Assembly (NCBI GenBank): GCA_934256705.1 | Contig: CAKQPF010000011.1 | Location: 12,807 to 76,806 of the forward strand | Source: an uncultured Prevotella sp. | Lineage (GTDB): Bacteria > Bacteroidota > Bacteroidia > Bacteroidales > Bacteroidaceae | Length of the DNA stretch: 64,000 nt | Direction: 5' to 3' | Shown: positions 48,932-58,812 of the stretch, piece by piece | Layout: each line of letters opens with the position of its first letter | How positions within the stretch are numbered: the first letter of the stretch is position 1 | Made by a program: the position numbers and the translations under genes | Notes under the pieces: model-generated | What the model saw: the letters and a program-made list of their open reading frames with translations, nothing else | Databases searched by the model: none | What the model was told of the DNA's origin: nothing

Positions 48932-51900
48932 ATGAAGAGATTACTTTCTATAATTGCAATAAGCCTATTGCTGGCGATAGAATTGCCGGCACAGACTTTC
49001 TCGTCACTGTGGGCACAAGTCGATAAAGCAAGCAAACAGGACCGCCCTAAGACTACTCTCGTAGCTCTTAGGCAGGTAGAAAGCAAGGCTGTCAAAGAGA
49101 AACAGTATGGTCATCTCATTGCCTCCCTATTCTCGCAGATTATTTATCAGCAGCAGATCTCTGCCGATTCGGTAAGTAATACCATAGCAAGAATACAGAC
49201 GAAAGCCACCCAACTGCGCAAGAGTGACCGCATAGCTTCTCTCATGTTCTATGTTGCAATGCGTGAGATGGAGAATAGTAACGGACTGAAAATTGACAGT
49301 CTGGGACTCTACAACGCCTACCGTGGCTTCGGAAAGAAAAACGAAGGCAAGAGTCTTGTTGCGGAATTGCTTGCCGACAAGACTGTAGCCGCACAACTGA
49401 CTCGCAATGATGCCGTCAAGGATTTCACGCCTTTAGTGTTGCAGCGCGAAGGAAGCAGATACTTCAATCACGACCTTATCAGTCTGATTGCTTCCACTTT
49501 AGATGATTACGAGCCACTCATCGACTATTATCTACAGTCTGGCAACCGCAAGGCAGCCTGCATTGCCTCTGCAAGAATGCTCGGTAATTCCATCGATGGT
49601 TATCGTAGCGACAAGGATCTTGTGGCTCGTGCAGACTCTCTTATCGCCCTTTTTGCCGACTTGCAGGAGTGTGGCGCTCTCGCAATAAAGAAGTATGACT
49701 TGATGGTTTCCGCTGATTTCTCTGCCGAAGAAAAGGTGAAATGGATTGACGAAGCTTTATCTAAATGGGCTAAATGGCAGGAAATAGACTATCTTCACAA
49801 TGAGAGGAATTTCCTCACAGTACCTGAAGTGCGATTCACATTGCCGGCAGAGACCTTCAGTCCTGCACAGAATGTGATGGTTGACCTCTTTAAGGTGAGG
49901 AATATCTCCAAGGCTCAGTTTGCCATTACTCCTGTCAGAAACTGTCCGAAGAGCGTACTTGAGACGGTTTCCCGCACCAGGAAGTATGCTTCCATCAAGT
50001 CTTACCTCGTCAATTCGCAGGCACGCAAGGTGGAGAAAGACTTTGGAAAGCATCAGGAATATGAGGTGTTCAAGGACTCTGTCTGCCTCGGCAGCCTGCC
50101 ACTTGGCACGTATTATGTCTCCATGACTTGCGACGGAAAGAAGTATAATTATACGGATTTCCTACTTTTTGTCACGGATTTGAAGGTCATCAGCCTCCCT
50201 CTCTCTGCCAAGGAGATGCGCTATGTGGTGGTCAATGCTACGACAGGAAAACCGGTTCCTGCCGCAAAGCTATACGTAAAGACTTCCAAAAACGACAAGG
50301 AAACCGTCTATACTACCGACTCCAAGGGCGAGTGCGTGCTGGGAAAAGGCAGTTTTAATTGCTATGTTTCAGCCACGAAGGACGATGATAAGGCACTTCT
50401 AAGTGCTTCTATATATAATAATTTCAATAGCATTTACCGTAATAATGGTAGCGTTATCCGTCATACTATCTTCACCGACCGCGGTATCTATCGCCCAGGA
50501 CAGACTGTGCACGTCTCTTTGCTTGCCTATGATGTGACAAAAGGCGTTGAGACTGCTGTCGAGGCAGGTGAGAATGTCAAAGTGAGTCTCTACGATGCTA
50601 ATTACAATAACATCGGTGAAGTCACCGTGATGACTAATGAATACGGCGTAGCTGCCACCGAATTTACCCTTCTGGAGAAGTCTCTCAGCGGACTTTTCCA
50701 CATCCGCACGGCAAGCGGATCGGAGAGTTTCCGCGTGGAAGAGTATGTCCGCCCTACGTTTGAGGTGAGCATCCCGCGTCCGAAAGTCAATTACCGTCAG
50801 GGTGATACCATCACTGTCAAAGGCACGGCAAAGGCATATAGCGGTGCGCCTCTGGGCAATGCGAGGGTGGTATATAATGTAAAGAGACAGCAATCATGGT
50901 GGTGGAGAATGACGGGAGAAGGTAATAAGCCGCTTCTCTCCGACACTGTGACTACGGATATGCAGGGCAATTTCGAGATAAGAATGCCGATGCTGATGCC
51001 AGAAGACAATGCTTCTGACGAGGCTAAGCAGACAGGTCACTGGTGGATTTGTCCGCCAAGATTTTATGACATCGTGGCAGAAGCCACCGTGACAGACATT
51101 GCCGGCGAGTCACATTCAGCCTCATTGTCCTTGCCTATCAGCAATCGTGAGTCCATCCTCACCTCCAATATCAAGGAGATGATGCTTCGTGATTCTGTCA
51201 ATACCGTCACTTTCACTCGCCGTAATCAGGCTGGAACGGAGATAGAAGGAATCGTCTCCGTCGCTGTTGACGGCAGGAAAATCAGTGACGTTGAGGTAGG
51301 CAAGGCATTTACTCTGCCTCGCAACCTCGCTTCAGGCGTGCATTCCTTGCTCGCTATCTGTGAGAAGGACACCATAAAGCAGTCGTTTGTCATCTTCAGC
51401 ATGGACGATAAGCGCCCGGTAATCAGCACTCCCGACTGGTATTATCTCTCATCTAACAGGTTCTCTTCGGAGAAAGGAAAGCCTGTATATGTGCAGTTTG
51501 GCTCCTCAAAGCGTGACTCTTACGCCTATTACGCACTCTTCTCTGGTGATAAAGTCCTGGAGTCTGGTGCCGTGAAGATTGACTCTTCGCTCGTGACACG
51601 TCAGTTTGAGTATAAGGAAGAGTATGGAGACGGTGTCTGTCTTTCCCTCGCTTGGGTGAGAGATGGTGTGCTCTATGAGCATTCTGCCACTATCACTAAG
51701 CCACTTGCTGATAAGTCACTAAGCCTGAAATGGGCGACTTTCCGCAATCGTCTCCAACCAGGACAGAGTGAAACGTGGACTCTCAGCGTGACAGACTCTG
51801 AGGGAAAACCTGCTAATGCCAACGTGATGGCTACGCTTTATGACAAGTCTCTGGAGGCAATAACGCCGTTCTCATGGCATTTCTCCGACCCTCGTCACAT

Positions 51901-54472
51901 CTATGTAGCATCACAATCATGGCAGACAGCAAGGTCTTTCCCTGATAATTTCCATGGCTATGCCGCCTATAAGCACAGGGATTACACCTCTCTTGCTTTC
52001 GATGAGTTTGACAGAACATACCTTTCGTTTGGCTATTTCTCCTGTATAGAGGAGGTAAGCAGACCTTTGATGCGTTCTTCAGCAAAGCAATCTGTCGGTG
52101 TCAACAATATGGGAATGGTGCTGATGGCTAAGAAAGAAATGGCGGCTCCTATGATTGAACGTCATTCTGGGGCAGAATTAGAAGATGCAGCAGGAACAGT
52201 AGAAGAACAAATAGGTAAGGATGTGCCTCTCAGAGAAAAACTGGGAGAGACAGCTTTCTTCCTTTCTGACGTCAGAACGGATGCTGATGGCGTGGCAACG
52301 CTCAGTTTTACATTGCCTGAAAGCGTGACCACATGGCGCTTCCTCGCCTTTGCCAACGATAAGAATATGCGCTTTGGCATGATGAAAGATGAGGTGGTGG
52401 CTCAGAAGCAACTGATGATTCAGCCACGAATGCCTCGCTTCCTCCGTGAGGGTGATAAGTGTTCGGTACCTGCTTCCATCGCTAATCTCACAGAGAAAGT
52501 GCTCGATGTTAAGGTAAGACTTACGCTTCTCGACGCTGAGACTGGCGAGTCTGTCGCTATATATAATAATAAGGTGGAAGTGAAGCCTGGCGAATCATCT
52601 GCCGTCAACTTTGACATAGACTCCAAAGGACTTGAAGGAAAGATGCTCGTGGCAAAGTGTATTGCCGATGCTGGCACCTTCTCTGACGGCGAACAGCATT
52701 ATCTTCCTGTCCTTTCGGCTAAGGAATTGATGCTCGATACCCGCACTTTCGTGCTCCAGTCTCCTGGCGAAAAGGAGGTGGACATCAAGTCAATGCTCCC
52801 TCTTAACGCAGAGAAAGCACGCCTTTCAGTGGAATATACCGACGCTCCTGAGTGGCTTCTCATTCAGTCTCTGCCTCAGATAGCAGACGCTTCTGATGAT
52901 AATGCCATCTCGCTTGTGGCTTCATATTATGCCAATACGCTTGCTTCGCATATAGCAAAGTCAAATCCTGATATTGCGAAAGCGGTGAGAGAATGGACTC
53001 AGGACTATTCTTCCCTTGAGTCGCCACTCGACAAAAATGAGGAATTGCGCCATACCATACTCGCGGAAACGCCGTGGGTGGTGAATGCAGACAGCGAGAC
53101 GGCGCAGCGAAAGATGCTCTATCGCCTCTTTGATTCTTCGCTTCTTGCCTCTCGTCAGGCTTTTGCTTTGCAGCATCTCAAGGCTTTGCAGCTCGCTGAC
53201 GGTGGTTTCTCCTGGTGGAAAGGTATGGAGTCAAGCCGCTATATGACCGTTGCTGTGACGCAGACGCTGCTCCGTCTTCAGGCTATGGTGGGTGAAAGCA
53301 ATGCTTATGACGGCATTATCACTAAGGCTTTCCGCTATCTCGAAAAGGAAATAGCGAAGGATGTGAAGCGCATGAAGGAGGTAAAAAGGAAGAAGAACGA
53401 GCCTTGGCTCTCCACCTTCGACCTCGATTACCTCTATTGCCGCGCCCTCTATGACGGCAGGATGAGTGCCTCCGTCAAGGCGGATGTCGATTTCATGATG
53501 GATTATCTCGTCAAGAATACACGCTATCTCGATATGCGCTCGAAGGCAGGAGCGGCGATAATCCTCTCTCGTTTCGGTAATAAGAAGGCGGCTGATGAAT
53601 ATCTCCAGAGCATCATAGAGCACACTGTGTATAAGGAAGATATGGGAAGATACTTCGATTCCTATCGTGCCGCATATTCATGGGCTGACTATCGCATCCC
53701 TACTCAGACCTCCGTAATCGAAGCTATCAAGGCTTTGAGACCTGAACAGCGCCAGACCATCTCCGAGATGCAGCGCTGGTTGCTGCAGAGTAAGCGCACT
53801 CAGGCGTGGGACACTCCTGTCAATGCCATCAATGCTATCTATGCTTTCCTCGGTCCGGACTTCGCTCTGCGCCACGGAATGCAGGCTGATGTGTCGCTCG
53901 GAACTACGCCATTGAAGCCTGACACCTATGCTTCAGCCCTCGGATATGAGAAGGTTTCCACAGGATTGGATGGATATTCCGCCTTTTCTCCACTCTCTTC
54001 TGCCGTGGCTCCTAAGCTGAAGATTGACAAGAAGAGCGATGGCGAATCGTGGGCGAATGTGTATCTGCAGTATGTAGTGCCGGCTTCGGACGCTAAAGAT
54101 GCGGCTACTGGCATCTCCATCCGCCGTGAACTCTCGTCGAAAGCGCTGAAAGTGGGCGACAAGGTCACAGTCACCATCACCATAAATGCTGACCGCGACT
54201 ATGACTTCGTCACCGTAACAGACCGTCGTCCCGCTTGTCTTGAGCCGGTAAACCAGCTCTCCGGATACGGAAATGGATGCTATCAGGTGATGAAAGACTC
54301 GCAGTCACAGTATCATTTCCATGCTTTGACAAAGGGAAAGCACGTCATCACGACGGAGTATTACGTCTCCCGAGCCGGTGACTTCACTTCCGGCACAGCC
54401 ACAGTGCAATGTGCTTATGCTCCTGAATTTGCTGGACGCACCGGCGGTATGACCGTTTCGTCTCGAAAATAA
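48932..54472 (+). CDS. Large secreted alpha-2-macroglobulin family protein
   Basis: 1846 residues with a signal peptide (LLSIIAISLLLAIELPAQ). The MG2-domain motif TDRGIYRPGQTVHVSLLAYD is near residue 515, a second macroglobulin segment (TLSFTLPESVTTWRFLAFAN) near 1125-1140, and an alpha/alpha-toroid region from about 1300 to 1600. The thioester motif CxEQ is absent; the corresponding stretch reads QIADASDDNAISLVASYYAN. Bacterial alpha-2-macroglobulins are thought to trap foreign proteases in the periplasm; forms without a thioester may act as scaffolds. No partner penicillin-binding protein is next to it; DUF1573 and meaB follow. Confidence 0.9.
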   Translation: MKRLLSIIAISLLLAIELPAQTFSSLWAQVDKASKQDRPKTTLVALRQVESKAVKEKQYGHLIASLFSQIIYQQQISADSVSNTIARIQTKATQLRKSDRIASLMFYVAMREMENSNGLKIDSLGLYNAYRGFGKKNEGKSLVAELLADKTVAAQLTRNDAVKDFTPLVLQREGSRYFNHDLISLIASTLDDYEPLIDYYLQSGNRKAACIASARMLGNSIDGYRSDKDLVARADSLIALFADLQECGALAIKKYDLMVSADFSAEEKVKWIDEALSKWAKWQEIDYLHNERNFLTVPEVRFTLPAETFSPAQNVMVDLFKVRNISKAQFAITPVRNCPKSVLETVSRTRKYASIKSYLVNSQARKVEKDFGKHQEYEVFKDSVCLGSLPLGTYYVSMTCDGKKYNYTDFLLFVTDLKVISLPLSAKEMRYVVVNATTGKPVPAAKLYVKTSKNDKETVYTTDSKGECVLGKGSFNCYVSATKDDDKALLSASIYNNFNSIYRNNGSVIRHTIFTDRGIYRPGQTVHVSLLAYDVTKGVETAVEAGENVKVSLYDANYNNIGEVTVMTNEYGVAATEFTLLEKSLSGLFHIRTASGSESFRVEEYVRPTFEVSIPRPKVNYRQGDTITVKGTAKAYSGAPLGNARVVYNVKRQQSWWWRMTGEGNKPLLSDTVTTDMQGNFEIRMPMLMPEDNASDEAKQTGHWWICPPRFYDIVAEATVTDIAGESHSASLSLPISNRESILTSNIKEMMLRDSVNTVTFTRRNQAGTEIEGIVSVAVDGRKISDVEVGKAFTLPRNLASGVHSLLAICEKDTIKQSFVIFSMDDKRPVISTPDWYYLSSNRFSSEKGKPVYVQFGSSKRDSYAYYALFSGDKVLESGAVKIDSSLVTRQFEYKEEYGDGVCLSLAWVRDGVLYEHSATITKPLADKSLSLKWATFRNRLQPGQSETWTLSVTDSEGKPANANVMATLYDKSLEAITPFSWHFSDPRHIYVASQSWQTARSFPDNFHGYAAYKHRDYTSLAFDEFDRTYLSFGYFSCIEEVSRPLMRSSAKQSVGVNNMGMVLMAKKEMAAPMIERHSGAELEDAAGTVEEQIGKDVPLREKLGETAFFLSDVRTDADGVATLSFTLPESVTTWRFLAFANDKNMRFGMMKDEVVAQKQLMIQPRMPRFLREGDKCSVPASIANLTEKVLDVKVRLTLLDAETGESVAIYNNKVEVKPGESSAVNFDIDSKGLEGKMLVAKCIADAGTFSDGEQHYLPVLSAKELMLDTRTFVLQSPGEKEVDIKSMLPLNAEKARLSVEYTDAPEWLLIQSLPQIADASDDNAISLVASYYANTLASHIAKSNPDIAKAVREWTQDYSSLESPLDKNEELRHTILAETPWVVNADSETAQRKMLYRLFDSSLLASRQAFALQHLKALQLADGGFSWWKGMESSRYMTVAVTQTLLRLQAMVGESNAYDGIITKAFRYLEKEIAKDVKRMKEVKRKKNEPWLSTFDLDYLYCRALYDGRMSASVKADVDFMMDYLVKNTRYLDMRSKAGAAIILSRFGNKKAADEYLQSIIEHTVYKEDMGRYFDSYRAAYSWADYRIPTQTSVIEAIKALRPEQRQTISEMQRWLLQSKRTQAWDTPVNAINAIYAFLGPDFALRHGMQADVSLGTTPLKPDTYASALGYEKVSTGLDGYSAFSPLSSAVAPKLKIDKKSDGESWANVYLQYVVPASDAKDAATGISIRRELSSKALKVGDKVTVTITINADRDYDFVTVTDRRPACLEPVNQLSGYGNGCYQVMKDSQSQYHFHALTKGKHVITTEYYVSRAGDFTSGTATVQCAYAPEFAGRTGGMTVSSRK

Positions 54473-54579
54473 GTCGTTCTCACAATAAGGAATGCGGCGT
54501 GTGCCCATGCTATATTGGCGTTTCCCTCCAGAAACAGCCACAGTATCACCGCCCCTCAAGAGCGTATTTCCGGCAGTCC

Positions 54580-54608
54580 GCCACTGTGTCCGCCGCGTTA
54601 CCGGCGGA
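54580..54608 (+). repeat. Hairpin element, copy 6
   Basis: GCCACTGTG followed directly by TCCGCCG-CGTTAC-CGGCGGA, then TATC. It ends 48 bases before the DUF1573 start codon. An open frame reads across it (VRRVTGGYQ), but this is repeat translation. Confidence 0.75.
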
Positions 54609-54656
54609 TATCAACCGAAAACCATCAACCAAAAACCAACAACCTCCCAAAAGAAT

Positions 54657-55715
54657 ATGAACAAAAAACTCACTATATTATCCCTGGCTTTCGCCCCTCT
54701 GATGGCATTGGCACAAAGCTTCCAGGCGAAGAATGCTGAGGTGGATCTCGGACAAGTCAAATGGAAAGTGCCGGCTACTGCCTCTTTCACGGTCAAGAAT
54801 ACCAGCAGCAAGCCCCTCAAAGTGACCGAAGTGGATGCCGGCAGTGGCTCTACTATGGTGGAATTTCCTAAGCAAAGCATCGAGCCTGGACAGCAGTTCG
54901 TGGTCAAGACCACATACAATTCGCAGATATTGGGACACTTTGCACGCACCGTCTGCGTATATAATGAAGAAGAAAAGAATCCTCTCGAACTCGTGTTCCG
55001 CTGTCATGTGGTGACGGAAGTGAAGAATTACTCCGGCGATTATCCTTATAAAATCGGCGGATTGCTCACGGATATTGACGCGATAGAGTTTGATGATGTC
55101 AACAAAGGCGACGTCGTCACGCAGGATATCCACATTCTCAACCCTACAGGGCAGAATGTTTCACCTCTCGTGATGCACCTTCCAACTTTCCTTCGTGCTG
55201 AGATGATGCCTAAAACCCTCGGTCCGAAGCAGTCTGGCGTGCTCCGTCTCACCATGAATTCCAAGCATTTACGCCTTCTCGGACTTAATCAGGCGAACAT
55301 ATATCTTGCCAAGAACGTAGGCGAACAGGTGTCCGAGGACAAGGAAATCGAGGTTTCCGCCGTCCTTCTGCCTGAGCGTCCTGCCGACGATGCGCCCGTT
55401 ATGCAGGCACCACCAATGCTCATGCTCTCTGCCGACGAGGTGGATATGACCAATTTCGGCAAGAAAGACAAACTGAAACGCACAATAACAGTGAGCAACA
55501 AGGGCAAATCAGTGCTTGATATCAGCGCTTTGCAGCTCTTCACCCGTGGCATTGACGTGATGCTTGCAAAGCGCCAGCTGCGTCCGGGCGAATCCACCAA
55601 GATGAAAATCACGGGACATGCCGACGTTCTGAAGAAGGTCCGCACGCGTCCTCGTATCCTTATGATAACTAATGATCCTACAAAACAAAAAGTAATAATA
55701 GAAATTAAGAAATAA
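54657..55715 (+). CDS. DUF1573 domain-containing secreted protein
   Basis: 352 residues from the ATG at 54657: a signal peptide (LTILSLAFAPLMALAQS), then a DUF1573 domain (VPATASFTVKNTSSKPLKVT, an ASH/MSP-like beta sandwich) and a second similar beta domain near the C-terminus (TITVSNKGKSVLDI). Function is unknown, but these domains are periplasmic in Bacteroidetes and may mediate protein contacts. The open frame begins at 54492, but the extra 55 residues cross a hairpin element and are excluded. The stop shares one base with the meaB start. Confidence 0.88.
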   Translation: MNKKLTILSLAFAPLMALAQSFQAKNAEVDLGQVKWKVPATASFTVKNTSSKPLKVTEVDAGSGSTMVEFPKQSIEPGQQFVVKTTYNSQILGHFARTVCVYNEEEKNPLELVFRCHVVTEVKNYSGDYPYKIGGLLTDIDAIEFDDVNKGDVVTQDIHILNPTGQNVSPLVMHLPTFLRAEMMPKTLGPKQSGVLRLTMNSKHLRLLGLNQANIYLAKNVGEQVSEDKEIEVSAVLLPERPADDAPVMQAPPMLMLSADEVDMTNFGKKDKLKRTITVSNKGKSVLDISALQLFTRGIDVMLAKRQLRPGESTKMKITGHADVLKKVRTRPRILMITNDPTKQKVIIEIKK

Positions 55716-56818
55716 TGGAACATCCTGAAAACAGCTCAGAGTTTGCGGGACTGACCGTCAACAGCGGTGTCGCACAACCTTCAATAATCAATCCTTACCT
55801 CAAGCGAGGTCGCTATCATAAGCGTGAATACACAGTCGATGAGATGGTAGATGGCATCCTTCGAGGTGACGTTACTATCCTTTCCAAGGCTGTTACCCTC
55901 GTGGAAAGCGTCAATCCTGAGCATCAGCAGAAGGCTCAGGAGGTCATAGAGAAGTGCCTTCCCTACAGTGGCAAGTCCGTCCGAATAGGCATAAGCGGCG
56001 TGCCCGGAGCGGGAAAGAGTACTTCCATCGACCTTTTCGGCACTCATGTGCTCGACACTTACGGTGGAAAACTTGCCGTTCTTGCCATCGACCCTTCATC
56101 TGAAAGGAGCAAGGGAAGTATTCTTGGCGACAAGACCCGTATGGAGAAACTGTCTGTTCGCCCTGAAGCCTTCATCCGTCCTTCACCATCTGCCGGCTCT
56201 CTTGGTGGCGTTGCACGCAAGACACGCGAGACTGTTATCCTCTGTGAAGCAGCTGGTTACGACAAGATATTCATCGAAACGGTCGGTGTAGGACAGAGCG
56301 AGACCGCTTGTCACTCTATGGTCGATTTCTTCCTGCTAATACAAGTGGCTGGAACTGGCGACGAATTGCAGGGCATAAAGCGTGGCATCATGGAGATAGC
56401 TGACGGCATAGTGGTCAACAAATGCGATGGAGACAATGTCGATCGCTGCCACATGGCGGCGACAAACTTCCGAAATGCGCTCCATTTCTTCCCGGCTGCA
56501 GAGAGCGGATGGATGCCTAAAGTGCTCTGCTATTCAGGCTTTTACGGCTACGGAGTGAAGGAAGTGTGGGACATGATCTTCGAGTATATCGACTTTGTAA
56601 AGGACAACAACTACTTCTATCTGCGTCGTCAGGAGCAGAACAAGTACTGGATGTACGAGACTATCGATGCCCAACTGCGCAGCAATTTCTACAACAATCC
56701 TCGCATAGCATCGCTACTGGAAGAAACTGAGAACAGTATCCAGAACGGAGAAAAGACCAGTTTCATGGCGGCGCACGCCCTTTTGGAAGATTATTTCAAT
56801 AATATAAACAGAAGATAG
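55715..56818 (+). CDS. meaB: Methylmalonyl-CoA mutase-associated GTPase MeaB
   Basis: 367 residues with GISGVPGAGKSTSIDLFG (P-loop), AIDPSSERSKGSILGDKTRM, IETVGVGQSETACHSMVDF and NKCDGDN for guanine specificity, the signature of MeaB/ArgK. It protects and reloads the B12-dependent methylmalonyl-CoA mutase in propionate/succinate metabolism, common in Bacteroidales. The mutase genes are not in this window. The start overlaps the DUF1573 stop (TAATG). Confidence 0.94.
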   Translation: MEHPENSSEFAGLTVNSGVAQPSIINPYLKRGRYHKREYTVDEMVDGILRGDVTILSKAVTLVESVNPEHQQKAQEVIEKCLPYSGKSVRIGISGVPGAGKSTSIDLFGTHVLDTYGGKLAVLAIDPSSERSKGSILGDKTRMEKLSVRPEAFIRPSPSAGSLGGVARKTRETVILCEAAGYDKIFIETVGVGQSETACHSMVDFFLLIQVAGTGDELQGIKRGIMEIADGIVVNKCDGDNVDRCHMAATNFRNALHFFPAAESGWMPKVLCYSGFYGYGVKEVWDMIFEYIDFVKDNNYFYLRRQEQNKYWMYETIDAQLRSNFYNNPRIASLLEETENSIQNGEKTSFMAAHALLEDYFNNINRR

Positions 56819-56854
56819 ATTTCCTTTCACGGAGAATTATTTTAGACAGACTAA

Positions 56855-57718
56855 ATGAAAATAGAAATAGATGAAGGGTCAGGATTCTGCTTTGGAGTCA
56901 CTACGGCGATAAAGAAGGCGGAAGAGGAACTGGCTACAGGCTCCGAACTGTATTGCCTCGGCGACATAGTGCACAACGGAATGGAGTGTGAACGCCTTCA
57001 TAACATGGGGCTAAAGACCATCAATCATGATGAGTTTGCCACGCTCCATGACAAGAAAGTATTGCTCCGGGCGCACGGAGAGCCACCTTCTACCTATCAG
57101 GAAGCACAGGCAAATGGCATTGAAATCATTGATGCCACTTGCCCTGTGGTGCTTCAACTGCAGCGAAGGATAAAGAGACAGTATGACGCAAACCCGGAAG
57201 CGCAGATCGTTATCTTCGGAAAAAACGGTCATGCCGAAGTGCTCGGGCTCGTAGGGCAGACAGATCAGAAGGCTATAGTCATCGAACATGCTGACGAAGT
57301 GAGCCGTCTCGACTTCTCGCACGACATCTATCTCTATTCGCAGACCACGAAGTCGCTCGATGAATTTCATGCCATCATCGACTATATCCAGGCACATATC
57401 TCTCCCGAAGCCACGTTCAAGAGCTTTGACACCATCTGCCGACAGGTGGCAAACCGTATGCCTAACATCTGCAGTTTTGCCACAAAGCATGACATTATCC
57501 TCTTTGTCTCTGGCAGGAAGAGCAGTAATGGCAAGGTGCTTTTCAATGCCTGTAAAGCCAAGAATCCGCATACCTATCTCATTGAGGGACCGGAAGAAAT
57601 CAATCCTGCATGGCTTTCCGGCGCTGAAAGCGTAGGTATCTGCGGCGCAACAAGCACGCCTAAATGGCTAATGGAGAAGGTAGCTACCGCCCTGACACCT
57701 TACGATAATAAGGAATAG
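56855..57718 (+). CDS. ispH: 4-hydroxy-3-methylbut-2-enyl diphosphate reductase
   Basis: 287 residues with the three cluster-binding cysteines Cys12 (SGFCFGV), Cys96 (DATCPVV) and Cys195 (FDTICRQVANR), and the RAHGEPP motif. IspH makes IPP and DMAPP in the last step of the non-mevalonate pathway, using a [4Fe-4S] cluster. It is in the cytoplasm. dxr of the same pathway is at 19893. It lies 36 bases after meaB. Confidence 0.95.
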   Translation: MKIEIDEGSGFCFGVTTAIKKAEEELATGSELYCLGDIVHNGMECERLHNMGLKTINHDEFATLHDKKVLLRAHGEPPSTYQEAQANGIEIIDATCPVVLQLQRRIKRQYDANPEAQIVIFGKNGHAEVLGLVGQTDQKAIVIEHADEVSRLDFSHDIYLYSQTTKSLDEFHAIIDYIQAHISPEATFKSFDTICRQVANRMPNICSFATKHDIILFVSGRKSSNGKVLFNACKAKNPHTYLIEGPEEINPAWLSGAESVGICGATSTPKWLMEKVATALTPYDNKE

Positions 57719-57876
57719 AAAAACAGGTAATAGGTAATAAGTAATAGGTAATAGGAGATTACCCTTTTCTCTTGAGATGCACTACAAGGAAAGAACCGCA
57801 AGTAGTAATACTATTCTCCTATTCCCCATTCCCTATTTCCTATTCCCTAAGTATGATTTCGCGTTACCGGCGGATA
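57719..57876. repeat. GGTAATAGG tracts in inverted order plus partial hairpin element
   Basis: GGTAATAGGTAATAAGTAAT-type units (57725-57764, ending AGGAGATTACC) are followed by 45 unique bases and then the complement (CTATTCCCCATTCCCTATTT, 57812-57848), so the gap can fold back on itself. At 57859-57876 a truncated hairpin element (TCGCGTTACCGGCGGATA) keeps only the loop and right arm, 28 bases before the cmk start. Confidence 0.7.
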
Positions 57877-57903
57877 TACATATACAATAAAAGCAACAAC
57901 AAA

Positions 57904-58596
57904 ATGAAGAAAATAACAATAGCAATCGATGGCCATTCATCATGCGGAAAGAGCACAATGGCAAAGGAATTAGCACGCCAGTTAGGTTATGTCTATGTAG
58001 ATACAGGAGCAATGTACCGCACGGTAACGCTCTTTGCTATGCGTCATAATCTCTTCCTTGCCGATGGCGAAGTAGATACAGACGCTCTGCGCAAGTGTAT
58101 GCCAGAGATAGAAGTAAGTTTCAGATTTAATGAAGAGACCGGTCGTCCAGACGCATACCTCAATGGAGAGTGCGTGGAGAAAGTAATCCGCAGCATAGAG
58201 GTGAGCAATCACGTCAGTAAAGTGGCGGCAATACCGTTTGTCCGCGAAGCAATGGTGGACCAGCAGCGCCGCATGGGTGCCGAGAAAGGCATCGTAATGG
58301 ATGGCAGAGACATCGGTACCACCGTCTTCCCTGATGCAGAACTCAAGATATTTGTCACCGCTTCGTCAAAGGTAAGGGCGCAGCGCCGCTATGATGAACT
58401 GAAGGAAAAGGGTATGCCAGCCGACTTTGACGAGATACTGAAGAACGTGGAAGAGCGTGATTACATCGATTCCCATCGTGAAGTGTCACCGCTTCGTCAG
58501 GCTCCCGATGCTCTTCTGCTGGACAACAGCAACATGACCATCCCTGAACAGAACGCATGGCTCATGGATAAAGTGAAGGCATTGGTTATAGAATGA
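57904..58596 (+). CDS. cmk: Cytidylate kinase
   Basis: 230 residues from the ATG at 57904: [20 protein letters not shown] (P-loop), [18 protein letters not shown] and [20 protein letters not shown]. The enzyme phosphorylates CMP and dCMP. The open frame begins at 57772 but the first 44 residues ([11 protein letters not shown] and so on) are translated repeat. It follows ispH, a common pairing in Bacteroidales. Confidence 0.95.
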   Translation: MKKITIAIDGHSSCGKSTMAKELARQLGYVYVDTGAMYRTVTLFAMRHNLFLADGEVDTDALRKCMPEIEVSFRFNEETGRPDAYLNGECVEKVIRSIEVSNHVSKVAAIPFVREAMVDQQRRMGAEKGIVMDGRDIGTTVFPDAELKIFVTASSKVRAQRRYDELKEKGMPADFDEILKNVEERDYIDSHREVSPLRQAPDALLLDNSNMTIPEQNAWLMDKVKALVIE

Positions 58597-58720
58597 AGAA
58601 TGTAGAATGTAGAATGAAGAATCTGAGTTAGTCTTGTTCCCTTGAGGAATCCCGACGGGAAAACTCAAGCCGAAGAACGTAATCCGCATTCTTCATTCTT
58701 CATTCATCATTCTTCATTTA
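58597..58720. repeat. ATTCTTCATT low-complexity arms
   Basis: GAATGAAGAATGTAGAATGT (58594 on) and its complement ATTCTTCATTCTTCATTCAT (58688 on) flank about 70 bases that include TCCCGACGGGA. The gap can form a long imperfect hairpin after cmk. The same repeat family is seen at 11268-11372. Confidence 0.65.
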
Positions 58721-58723
58721 AGC

Positions 58724-58787
58724 TCAGCCGCGTTACCAGCTGATATTCCCGGCAGTCCGCCACTGTGTCCGCCGCGTTACCGGCGGA
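58724..58787 (+). repeat. Hairpin elements, copies 7 and 8 in tandem
   Basis: TCAGCCG-CGTTAC-CAGCTGA (58724-58743, one mismatch in the stem) is followed by GCCACTGTG (58759-58767) and TCCGCCG-CGTTAC-CGGCGGA (58768-58787). The second ends 25 bases before the start codon of the FMN/Fe-S protein gene and is identical to copy 6. Confidence 0.75.
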
Positions 58788-58812
58788 TTTTTTAAAACCA
58801 AACAAGAAAACA

